From: Lantana camara
Lineage: Eukaryota > Streptophyta > Magnoliopsida > Lamiales > Verbenaceae
Assembly (NCBI GenBank): GCA_037501455.1
Contig: CM074861.1
Location: 92,977,001 to 93,041,000 of the forward strand
Direction: 5' to 3'
Length of the DNA: 64,000 bases
The position numbers were made by a program, and so were the translations under genes. This document shows, piece by piece, positions 54,779 to 64,000 of the stretch. The notes under the pieces are model-generated. The model made no database searches and was not told the origin of the DNA. It was given only the letters and a program-made list of their open reading frames with translations. Within the stretch, counting starts at the first letter, position 1, and the number at the start of each line of letters is the position of its first letter.

Positions 54779-56194
54779 ATGGCAGTAGCAGAACGTCGTA
54801 CCATGGAGGATCTGGTACGCCCCGATAACGCACAACAGCCCCTCTATATCACTTTTCCGGAGGTGGCTGCTGGCTTCGAGCTAAAGACGGGTACAATTCA
54901 CCTACTCCCCGTCTTTCGCGGTCTGGAAAACAGAAACCCTCACCAACATCTGAGCAAGTTCCACACGGTCTGCTGCTCAACAAAGCCTCATGGAGTTATC
55001 GAGGACCAAATCAAGCTCCGTGCCTTCCCGTTCTCCCTGCAAGATGCAGCGGAAAAATGGTTGTACTCTCTACCGTTAGCAACCATTACTACTTGGCAGC
55101 AGATACACGACAAATTCTTGGATAGGTTTTTCCCAGCTGAGCGGTACCTGGATCTCCTTCAGGAGATAATTACCATTAAGCAAAAGGAACATGAAGCCCT
55201 GCATGAGTATTGGGAACGATACCGGAATTTGCTTGCACTGTGCCCGCATCACAACCTGCCAGAAAATTCAGTTGTTCATAACTTTTACAGGGGCCTGATG
55301 CCTGCTGAAAAAAGATAGTTGGATGCTTCGAGTGGAGGTTCCATTATGCTCAAAACACCTGCAGAACTGACGGAACTAATTAGCAGAATTTCTAGGGCCT
55401 CACAAAAATACTATGCCAAGTCCGACATGACAAGACAGGTAAAAGAGGTAAATTCTTCCCAGTTTGAGAAACTCAAGAATATGATATCTGCTTTAGCATC
55501 TAACATGAGTGCAGGAATCCCACAAGTAGCAACAATTTGCCAATTACCTCCGCAACCCCACCAACCGAACCCACTTCTCGACCTGCAAGCAATCCGGATG
55601 AATAATATGGAGTCAACCATCCAAAACTTGGAAACCCAATTAGGACAGATTGTTGCTGCGTTAAGTAGGCTGGAGAATCAAGGAAAATTGCCCTCGCAAA
55701 CCGAGGATCCGAGGCATAATGTTAGCGCTATCACGCTTCGAAGTGGTAAAGAACTGCCACCACCTCTGGATAAAGATAAGGGACAAAAATCTGGGTCCGA
55801 AGGTGATCAGGCAGAGGGTAAGACTTCTGGGTATGACAATACGTTAAACTCACACCGAAACAACGAGTCGGAACTGATCGTGCAACCTAAACCCCTAATG
55901 GTACCGCCTCCATTCCCTCAACGTTTAGCAGAAACAAAGACACTAAAAGAAGAAAAGAGTATTCTCGACACGTTTCGCAAGGTTGAGGTGAATATTCCCT
56001 TGTTGGATGCAATCCAACAAATTCCTAGGTATGCAAAAGTCCTCAAGGAGCTCTGCATGAATAAGAAAAAACTGTTAGGCAACGAAAAGGTAAGTGTGGG
56101 GGAAAACGTGTCCGCCATTTTACAAAAGAAACTCCCCCCTAAATGCCATGATCAAGGTATATGTTTTCCATTCCATGCAAGATTGGGAATTTAG
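54779..56194 (+). pseudogene. Athila-like gag with one in-frame stop
   Basis: ATG at 54779. The first part reads FPEVAAGFELKTGTIHLLPVF, then the capsid signature LRAFPFSLQDAAEKWLYSLP and WQQIHDKFLDRFFPAERY. A TAG at 55316 follows GLMPAEKR; the same frame continues with LDASSGGSIMLKTPAE, so it is a single nonsense change. The C-terminal part includes SAITLRSGKELPPP and PPPFPQRLAETK. The frame ends at 56194. Confidence 0.9.
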
Positions 56195-56472
56195 GCATTA
56201 AAAAGGCGATGTGTGATTTAGGTGCAAGCATTAATGTTATGCCACTTTCTGTATATAATGCACTTAATCTTGGCCCCTTGAAAGGTACAGGTGTCATCAT
56301 TCAGTTGGCGGATCGCTCCATCGTGTACCCGGAAGGTGTTTTAGAAGATGTCCTCGTTCAAGTCAACGATTTAGCCTTCCCGGCTGATTTCTTCGTGTTG
56401 GACATGGAGGATAATTATTATGAGAAATCTTCTGATATCCTTTTGGGTCGTCCCTTTTTTGAGTACTGCTAA
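56150..56472 (+). pseudogene. Athila-like aspartic protease
   Basis: Open from 56161: CKIGNLGIKKAMCDLGASIN with the Athila active-site form DLGASINVMP, then VYPEGVLEDVLVQV and ILLGRPF. It is in a different frame from gag and shifts again at about 56455 into the next piece. Confidence 0.87.
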
Positions 56473-57232
56473 TGCTAAAATAGATGTTAAAAAAGACTTG
56501 TTGACTCTAGAATTTGATGATGATGTTGAGAAGTTTAATGTTTATGAGTCAAGTAAAGGTCCTAATACATTCTCTAGTGTTTTTAGCATTGATGTGATAG
56601 AAAACCTGACTAATGAGGATTATAAGATAAACAATGTAGAGGAACTAAGTCTTGTTGAAAATTTTCAGATTAAGCCAAAACATGTTGGGTTGTCGGTTGA
56701 TCCTTGTGGGATGGTTTTACCATTAGAGGCTTTTAAATCTATGAATAGGGATGTTCGGATTCTTGATGTGCCTAATGCTATAACTGAACTAAATTTTTTC
56801 GTGTTTCAGGCACCTATTTTGAAATTCAAGAACTTTTTGAATAATCTGGAGTATTCCTTCAAGGAAGGAGAAAAATATGCAGATTCAAAGCTGATACATG
56901 ATGATTTATGGAATGAGCAGTTTTTCGAGGTGTACGACCTTAAGGTTTGGTCATACCTTAATGTCACGCTCTGGTATGCAGATATTCTCGACTACTTAAC
57001 CACTGTTTTCTTCAGATCTCACATATTTTTCGAGTATAGGAACCCAAGAGTCATTGTGAAGGATCATGGAATTTTTTTTTATAAGTGGTTGACGAAGTCT
57101 GTGCTGAGGAAGTGTCGAATTGTGTTGAGAACCTCTACAAATCATCATCCCCAATCTAGAGGGCGTAATGGATTAGAAGATTCATCACCACATAGTCGAG
57201 GGGATTTATATGGAGGTTCTACCTCCATTTGA
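56460..57232 (+). pseudogene. Athila-like residual pol (RT/RNase H deleted)
   Basis: After protease the frame reads ANAKIDVKKDLLTLEFDDDV, then jumps to short stretches typical of the region before and inside integrase (LWYADILDYLTT; RNPRVIVKDHGIFF as a decayed core motif). RT and both catalytic RNase H parts are missing, so an internal deletion of several kb is inferred. Confidence 0.75.
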
Positions 57233-58770
57233 GTGGATTGATGCTCTTGGTGGTCTTCCAGGCGCGCTTTGTTTGCAAAATTTTTTCGAATTGCTTCTGT
57301 TAAACTGTTGATGCTTCTGTACAGGTTTGACCCCTAGGTATGACCGTACCCTACGCTCATACTATTTTTGCGGAAAAAAAAAACCCCCAGATCTGCGGTT
57401 TACGGAAGTCCTCTTTTCTCTCGATTTTTTTTTTTATGTCTTGAGGACAATGCATGATTTAAGTGTGGGGGGAGGGATAAGCCTATTTACTGTTTGGCTT
57501 ACATGCTTAAATTCGATTTTTTTTTTCCTGCGTCAACTGTTTTGACTTGTTGTTTACTGGAATTTGAGGATGTTAGAAATTGTGAATAATTTATTCCTGT
57601 TTTGAACATGTTTGCTTAAGCTTGAGCATTAAATTTTTGCTAGAACTTATTAGGCTATTAAATGCATGAAAGATTGTGTGAAATTTGATTAATTAGTATG
57701 ACTTCATGCCCTTATTTCTCGTGCACTAATTGAACAGTTTATGTACTTTGCTTAGATAGGTTAGTTATGTTTTTCAATAAAGTTCTGAAAATTGATTAGA
57801 GTACACTTTAACTCCCTTCGAGGCGAAATAGATTGGTTGACGAGTAATTCGGGAAATGACTTAGGCATTTGTTGTTGGTGTTTTTAGCCTTTTTACTGAT
57901 TTTCACTAAATAACATAGCCTCATTGACCCCGCTGAGCCTTAGTATTGTGCAAAAATTTCTTTCTTAGCCGCGTTACAAGCCTAATGCACAATACAATTT
58001 CCTACCCTTATTTTTATTTACGCCTTGCTTACTCATTTTCTTTTTGGGATTGCATTAATGATGTCTAGACTTCCCTTTTGGAATTGATTTGAAGTGTGGA
58101 AGTTTCATTGTGTTGAATAGGAAAAAAAATTGTGAGATTGATGAAACAAAAGAAAGAAAAAGAGAGCGAAGTCAAGAAGAAAATAAAAGAAAATGAGCTG
58201 AAAAATAGAGAAAAAACAAATTGAGGAAAAAAAAAAAAGCAAGAGTGAAAAGAAAGAAAAAGAGAGTTTGTGTCTTGTTGAAAATTCAATAAAGGGTTGG
58301 GAATTAATTGAAAAAGGGAGTCTTTTGGGAAGAGATAAAAGGGAAACACTTGGGGTTTAATCTTAAATGTGTAAGCTTGGTGTGTTAGCCTTTGATTTAC
58401 TTTTTCCTACCTTGACCCAAGCCTACATTACAAACTCGAAAGACCTTTCAATCCTGAGTTATGAGTTGATCAAATTAGTGGAGATTGGAGTGACGGGTGT
58501 ATTCGAAGTTGATAATTGGTTCTTATGCAAAAAATGTTAACTTATTTGTCTAATTTTTGTACATTCTTTTGTTCAGTTCACACTACACACGAGGGTATGA
58601 TTTTTGTATTAATTGGTTGAACTTTATGTGATTGAGTAATGTATTTAATTTGCTAAATTCGTTTAGGCGAAGATTTGAGGTTCGCTTTGGTGAATATATT
58701 TGATGGAGTAATGTCTCAATTGGTTTTTATTTCCCTCGAGGACGAGTGAATGAACAAGTGTGGGGGAATT
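57233..58770 (+). other. Athila-like 3' non-coding region
   Basis: It has low-complexity A/G stretches (58110-58320) and no env-like frame. It ends in GTGTGGGGGAATT just before the 3' LTR, the purine tract position. A similar GTGTGGGGGGAGGG phrase at 57462 may be an internal copy. Confidence 0.7.
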
Positions 58771-60420
58771 TGATAGCTTGCATTATTCTTATATTTTTAG
58801 GATGATTTGTGGTTGCGTATTATGAATAATGCTGATATAAAGTGATGCCTTGATCAATTTTGTGGTTATGAGTATTACAGGAGTCTGTTGTGTTGAATTG
58901 AAGATTTATGAGACCAATTTGTGCTATTTCATGATGGATTGTTATGCGTATGGAATCTGGAAGCAAAGTAACTCTTTTCCCAAACTTACTACTTTGGTTT
59001 TGGGTCAATTTGTGTTGGGCCGAGAAGAACTGAAATTAGAAGTCCAAGCCTTGGAGTTAATTAAGTGAAGTAGGCCATCATGTTGGTGTTGGATTGAAGC
59101 CCAATTGGAGAGAATCAATTTGGAGCCATTCACGTGTGCATTGGGTATTATTATAGTTGCTAATCTTGGAGTATTAATTAAGTGGATGATTTGTTTTTAA
59201 TTAGAATTGGGCTTGGTCAATTGTTGGATCGTGCGTGTAGCTGTGATGATAGGCTGATCCTATTTTCCTTGTTACTGAAGTGGACCAAGAATTTCATTAA
59301 ATGTAATTAATTGAAGATGTCCAAGTTGGGAGTCTTGGGCCGCAAGTTAGACAAAGTAGCAAAGTCCGATCAGGACTAGTATTTTTGGGACTGCAGTTGG
59401 GGGCTATATATATTCACGTACAGAGCAGATTTGGAGACACCGTTTCATACTCACTTTTCTACACGCAGCAACTAGGCGGGATTGGAGCAGCAACTCTTGA
59501 AGACTTTCGAGAGCGAAATCAATTCTTCTTCTTTTGTTAATTAGTTTATGCTTATGTTTTAGACATGATTTTCATGAGTAGTTAATTTTCATAGTGCCTA
59601 GTTAGGAATTTACAATTTATGTTTTGGACATCGTGAGACCTAATTGGTTTTTATAATTCAGTTTATTTCAAGTATTTATTAATTCTCTGAGTGTCGTGTT
59701 TATTGTGATTTGTTTGCTTAGTGATAGTCCACGATCATCTAAGTAGATTTAATTGCATATAGCCATTCTTGATTGCATGAAGTATATGTAATACATGATA
59801 GATAATTAGTGGTACATTAACGAGAAGGATTGGTTGCCGTTCTCAACTTGTTAAGGGAGTTAATAATCAGATTTAAATTTAGCACGTGTCGTGACTAGGT
59901 TAATTTGGGCTAGTGTTTTCTTAATTCTTAATGCTGTTGACTCATTAAATCCTGTCGAGTGTCTCTAGGGGTTGTGAATTGATTAGGGAATAATTGTCGA
60001 GTGTCTCTAGGTTATTCTATTATGTACGAGAAAACGAGGCGGAGTCGAGTGTCTCTATCTGCTATAGCTAGTCTATTTGAATAAATGAATTTATTTTTTG
60101 CGTCTATGATCGATGTCCTAAACTAAATTGTGATTCCTAGCTAGGTATTGGTTTCCCCACTGATTTATCAAAACCCAACTTCTAAGTGATTTATTGTTTT
60201 TCCTTTAGTTTAATTTAATTTTTAGTTAATTTAGTTAGTTTAATTAAATCTTAAACCCCCCCTCCCCCCCCGCGATTTTACTTGTTAATTTTAGTGAATT
60301 TTCCTGTGATTAATTAGAATTATTTTCAACCAATCTCTGTGGATTCGGCCCGTTTGCACTATACTCTATTTTAGTCGTAAACCGGATTATAATTTATTTT
60401 GACGGATTCGACACCTGTCA
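58771..60420 (+). repeat. Athila-like 3' LTR (1650 bp)
   Basis: Collinear with the 5' LTR minus the MITE, with scattered substitutions (for example in the C run). The empty site of the MITE is at about 59785-59795. Confidence 0.94.
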
Positions 60421-61565
60421 CGCATAAATAACCAAAATCAAATGCGGAAACACCAGGATTTCAAACATGCAAATAAACATGCTCAAATGATTATAAATAT
60501 ACATGCTATGCCATTCCAGGGCCAAATAAATCATACAAGTTCCATAATTCAAATTTCATAACATAATCTTATACATGATCATACATAATACGAATACAGA
60601 AGGGTAAAGATGCATAAGACCCGAACTAGACTCGAACAACTAAAAAGAAAACCACCGCCTAGCTCGAACCGGAAGCTATACCTGCAAACTCAAAGAACCA
60701 AAAAGGGGAAAAACAAAACAACGAGGAGGGGTCAGTCCTAAAGACTGGTGAGGGGGCTAACACACTCACACATACATATACATAAAGCAGAGCATATTCA
60801 AAATAGGAAAATTCATGAACCGGGGCGTGGTTTTTGCATTCCAAATCATTTTAGCCTGTGATAATACGTATAAAGAAAAAGGTTTAAGGCCGAAGGCCAA
60901 AATCATCCAATTTTAGTAATTAGAAGTCCATTCCCGTTTCACAAATTAAGTTCATAATCTAAATCACACAACTCGGCGAGTACGAGTCTCAAACCACCTA
61001 ACTCCGTTCAAAGTCAAAATTAGAATCGAAATTCAAATGAAAAACATAATTCAAACCCTCATACCTCTTCTCTGGGTGATGGAAGGGCTGCGGACCCTAA
61101 CCATCGATCATACAGTACGGGTCGTGAGTTTCATGACGCTCACGCACGAGGACTCCTTCCCCCACCAAGCCTCCTAATGGGTTCAGGGTTAATCCTTAAG
61201 TGTGGAGACCATGCTAGGGACTACCCGATGGCCCACACCATCCTGGGTCTCCTTCGCATGAATCTCTGGGGCCCAATTCAAAGTTCGTAAATCATAATTC
61301 ATAATTTCAAAATCCGACTTATATTTTAAAGTCATAACTTGCTATTTCAAAACACGCACACCAACCCTTTTCAAAACAAATAAACGAAAATATAAATTAC
61401 GTATACATAAAAGCGTTTTTCAAATGTTTCATAACAAATGGGCCAATTCCCACAAAATACATATCGAACACGTATTTACGTACATTTATATACATACATA
61501 GGTCGCATGCGAGCTTAAAACTCAAATAGGGTTGTAGGTCATATTAACTAAGAGAAAGAAACCTC

Positions 61566-63474
61566 TGTTAGGAATAGTGCCCTAGAAAGCCGATTATATA
61601 TCCGCTCTATACTTTTCCTTGTTGTAATCACAAACAATTTTTGAATAAAATAACGAATTGAGGCAACACTTCTTTATATGCTCTTGTTTGGTATGCGTTT
61701 ACTTTAGCTGTGCATGTATGAGAACTCCCCTAATCCTGATGACTTTAGGACTCTACCATTTAGGTGAAACGGTTCATGAAACGAGCCTTATATCACATAA
61801 GTCATGATTAGTAAAATACTCCAAGCTGATGAGTCCTACAGACAGTGGGAGTGTCAACCTGACTCCTTTAAGGCTTGCTTGTGGGATCACGCCCTTAAGA
61901 AGGACCACCTTGTTTCATGGAGGTGCAAAGTGTATAGTTGATGCGTGCGTGATACATGAGGGTGCTTACTTCCATAAGTAAGTTCTCTGAGGTGCCTCGT
62001 GTGAGAAGATTCCTAAATGGGAAAGGAAGTTTCTATTTCAGGAAATGGAAACTTCCATATTAGGAAATATCTCACGAGTCATTGATGTGATTAATTGATC
62101 CTTAGACTTGAGGTTCCATGTCACTTCATGAGTTAACTTTGTAATCTTAGGTATAAGCTTTAAAGGGTGTCGCCTTAGACAACTGATTCAAGGCTTATGC
62201 TGGGGCTGCACAAGTGATTCATGGAAGTGAATGAGAATCAAGAAAGGACCTACATTTGCACTTGTAAGGAGATCTCTTATTGTGTAAGTCATTCATATGC
62301 CATATGGAGTCCTTGGCCAAGGCAATAGATCAAGACATCAAGAAAAGGGTTTCTTGGATTGAGATCAAATGGATATGAAATGCACTTAGCTTTAAGACCA
62401 GATTATTAGGGTTCTGATTATTCCCTTACCCTAGATCTTGGTTGAGAGATAGTAAGTAAGAGGATTGTATCTCACATGAATCAATGACTTAAAGGTTCTG
62501 TCGAATCGAGACATTCCAATTCAGCTAGGGGTTAAACACCTGTTGCTAGACTATGGTCGTTTAATCTGTGGACTGATTAATTAATTAGTGAATTAATTAA
62601 TTAGGGTCACTACTAATTGAATTGAGAACCTAGTGGGTCACGCACAACAACTTGGTTACATGAGTTAAGGCTTTAAAATGATTAAACGAGTTGATCATAC
62701 CAAGAGGGTTCCACACGTATGAAACACACGTGTGGTTCACGTGATTGGCACGTGTCCTTAGGGACACCTGTGTCACACGTGAATGTGTTAATTATTTAAT
62801 AGACTTTGGTTTAATTTTTGAATTAAAATGAAAGTCTTATTTTGGAGAAATTAATCTATTTAATTAATTATGAATTAATTAATTAGATAAATAAGTTATT
62901 TATTAATAAATAAATAAAGTATAATATTATCCAAAAGGGTTTTGGATATTTTAGCTCTCTTAAAAGTTGATTTGAATTTGAATTCAAAATCAAGGTTTGG
63001 AATTACTTGATGATCAAGTAATAAGAGAGAGGGACCAAATCCTTAGTCCAAAAGGACTAGGTTCGGCCGCCCCTCTCAAGCTATATATAGGGAAGCTCGA
63101 GCTCCCCTTAGGGATTGATCGATTCTTCTTGGTTCATGTGTTGAACACCATCCTTTCTCAAAGATCATAGAAACCCTAGGTTAAACCCAAACACTAACTA
63201 GAGAACTAGCATTCTTACTAGTTAGATTGTAGTCAAGTTGGTGGACTATCTCTAGAGAGCTTCAAGTTAGAAGTTTTTAAAGATTCGAGCTTTACTAAGG
63301 AGAGGGGATCAAGCCGTAAGAAGAGTGTTCTTGGGTGGCTTGAAACGCTTTAAGAAAGATTATTGAAAAGTAAGTTTCTTTACCTTACGAATTTGGATTC
63401 ATGATTGCGAGTTTCGATCCTTTTGTTGGAAAATTTTAAAATTTCCGCTGCTTTCTGATTCCGTTTTTCCAACA
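61566..63474 (+). mobile_element. Solo LTR, probably Ty1/copia (1909 bp)
   Basis: The ends TGTTAGGAATAG and TTTTTCCAACA are flanked by ACCTC at 61561-61565 and 63475-63479. No interior is present. The flanks rejoin to the Tekay-like LTR. Ends of this type are common in long-LTR copia families. Strand is assumed from those ends. Confidence 0.85.
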
Positions 63475-64000
63475 ACCTCACCTTGTCGACCATACCGAAC
63501 GAAATGAACCAAAACACACCTAAGAGACCACCTTCTTTCACATGAGACGAACCTCTGAACAAAACAAACTACAAAAGATACACTTAGACTCAATATGAAC
63601 CAAAGAAATGCTCAGCAAATGCATATGGATGCAAATGATGTAATGCATTTCACATAAGCTCACGCTTAGACATATTGGGTGAATACCGAAATATCTCACA
63701 AATAATTCATGAATTAAACTCATAACATATGATATATTAGTATATTAAGAGCATCTATAAATTTAAGGTTCATAAGGAGAGCCAAAGATACATATGAGTT
63801 CAAACGAAGTAGTACTTAGGTCATGTGAAGTCAAATTAAATCATAACAAATCATACTCACATATTTCAAGTTAAACACATTCATAAAATTCATATAACGG
63901 GCATAACATATCATTAAACATGTTAGGCATGCATGCATACGATAGAAGATTCAAGCAAATATCAAACGAGGCAAGGAAACGACACATTGATGCATGCTAG
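63475..64000 (-). other. Continuation of the Tekay-like LTR to the window edge
   Basis: AT-rich, non-coding. Its first bases rejoin the segment left of the solo LTR (GAAAGAAACCTC|ACC), matching in reverse the GGTGAGGTTTTCTTTCTTTT... stretch near 7958-7980 of the LARD LTR. Confidence 0.7.

Larger units (their letters stand above)
52155..60420 (+). mobile_element. Athila-like Ty3/gypsy element, internally deleted
   Basis: LTRs at 52155-54553 and 58771-60420; target duplication CGCAT at 52150-52154 and 60421-60425. PBS for tRNA-Asp, gag, protease and scraps of integrase are present; RT and RNase H are absent. The 5' LTR is longer only by a 741-bp hAT MITE plus its 8-bp duplication; without it both LTRs are exactly 1650 bp. 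Confidence 0.93.
51997..64000 (-). mobile_element. Tekay-like LTR (solo or 3' LTR) with two nested insertions; runs off the window
   Basis: Starts TGTAGCACCCCGG at 51997 in a copia gene. Its own parts are 51997-52154, 60426-61565 and 63475-64000, related in reverse to the LARD LTR (for example the hairpin block at 60721-60760 and TTAACTAAGAGAAAGAAACCTC at 61547). Insertions: the Athila-like element (52155-60420) and a solo LTR (61566-63474). Because it is in minus orientation, this is its 3' LTR or a solo LTR. Confidence 0.82.

Noticed and set aside
57327..57545. Env-like third ORF of the Athila-like element
   Set aside because: Short, T-run-rich, no envelope-type features; the region looks non-coding.

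Overview
This window is plant nuclear DNA, most likely from a eudicot; nothing I can see fixes the species. The evidence is a spliced plant-type nonaspanin gene, a small plant-type single-pass membrane protein gene, and a dense pile of plant retroelement lineages: Tat and Athila Ty3/gypsy, Tekay/Del-like long LTRs, Ty1/copia, L1-type LINEs, tRNA-derived SINEs, a Helitron, and hAT and Mutator MITEs. There are no bacterial operons, rRNA genes, tRNA genes or CRISPR arrays.

Layout. (1) About 1-17262: an old Tat-lineage element on the minus strand (Tat-A). Its pol is broken by stops, frameshifts and a small deletion. Its leader and gag start are duplicated in tandem (374 bp). A non-coding LARD-like element with ~3.6-kb LTRs (5843-15529) sits inside its gag, with target-site duplication GGCAC. 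(2) 17263-21980: a small gene island holding a 101-residue membrane protein gene (+) and a complete seven-exon TM9SF/nonaspanin gene (-). (3) 21981-24012 and 35455-36361: AT-rich DNA with a ~90-110-bp tandem repeat, a SINE with a 16-bp target duplication, and a 394-bp Helitron with a visible paralogous empty site. (4) 24013-35454: a complete, apparently very young Tat-lineage element (Tat-B). It has 803-bp LTRs with no difference found, TSD AGTAC and one uninterrupted gag-pol frame of 1925 residues. Between pol and the 3' LTR it carries an antisense accessory gene that I resolve into three exons (812 residues) with its own TATA box. (5) 36756-39714: AT-rich intergenic DNA with two SINE-like copies and a second Helitron end. 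(6) About 39715-50440: a decayed LINE, an Athila-like LTR piece, a Tekay-like solo LTR with a cluster of 16-bp palindromes, a second LINE fragment, a Mutator MITE, and the 3' end of another LINE on the minus strand. (7) 50441-64000: a five-level nest. That minus-strand LINE is broken by a copia element, which is broken by a Tekay-like LTR, which holds both a complete but internally deleted Athila-like element (itself carrying a hAT MITE in its 5' LTR) and a copia-like solo LTR.

The two host genes have no obvious functional link to each other. The biologically most interesting unit is Tat-B. Sense transcription from its LTR should give Gag-Pol. A separate antisense promoter near the 3' LTR should give a spliced mRNA for a protein with a 'putative gypsy-type transposon' (PF04195-like) region followed by a coiled coil. 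Extra ORFs of this kind are known in the Tat lineage but their function is not. The second notable object is a tandem array of about 13 small hairpins inside the LARD, whose stems change in both arms together.
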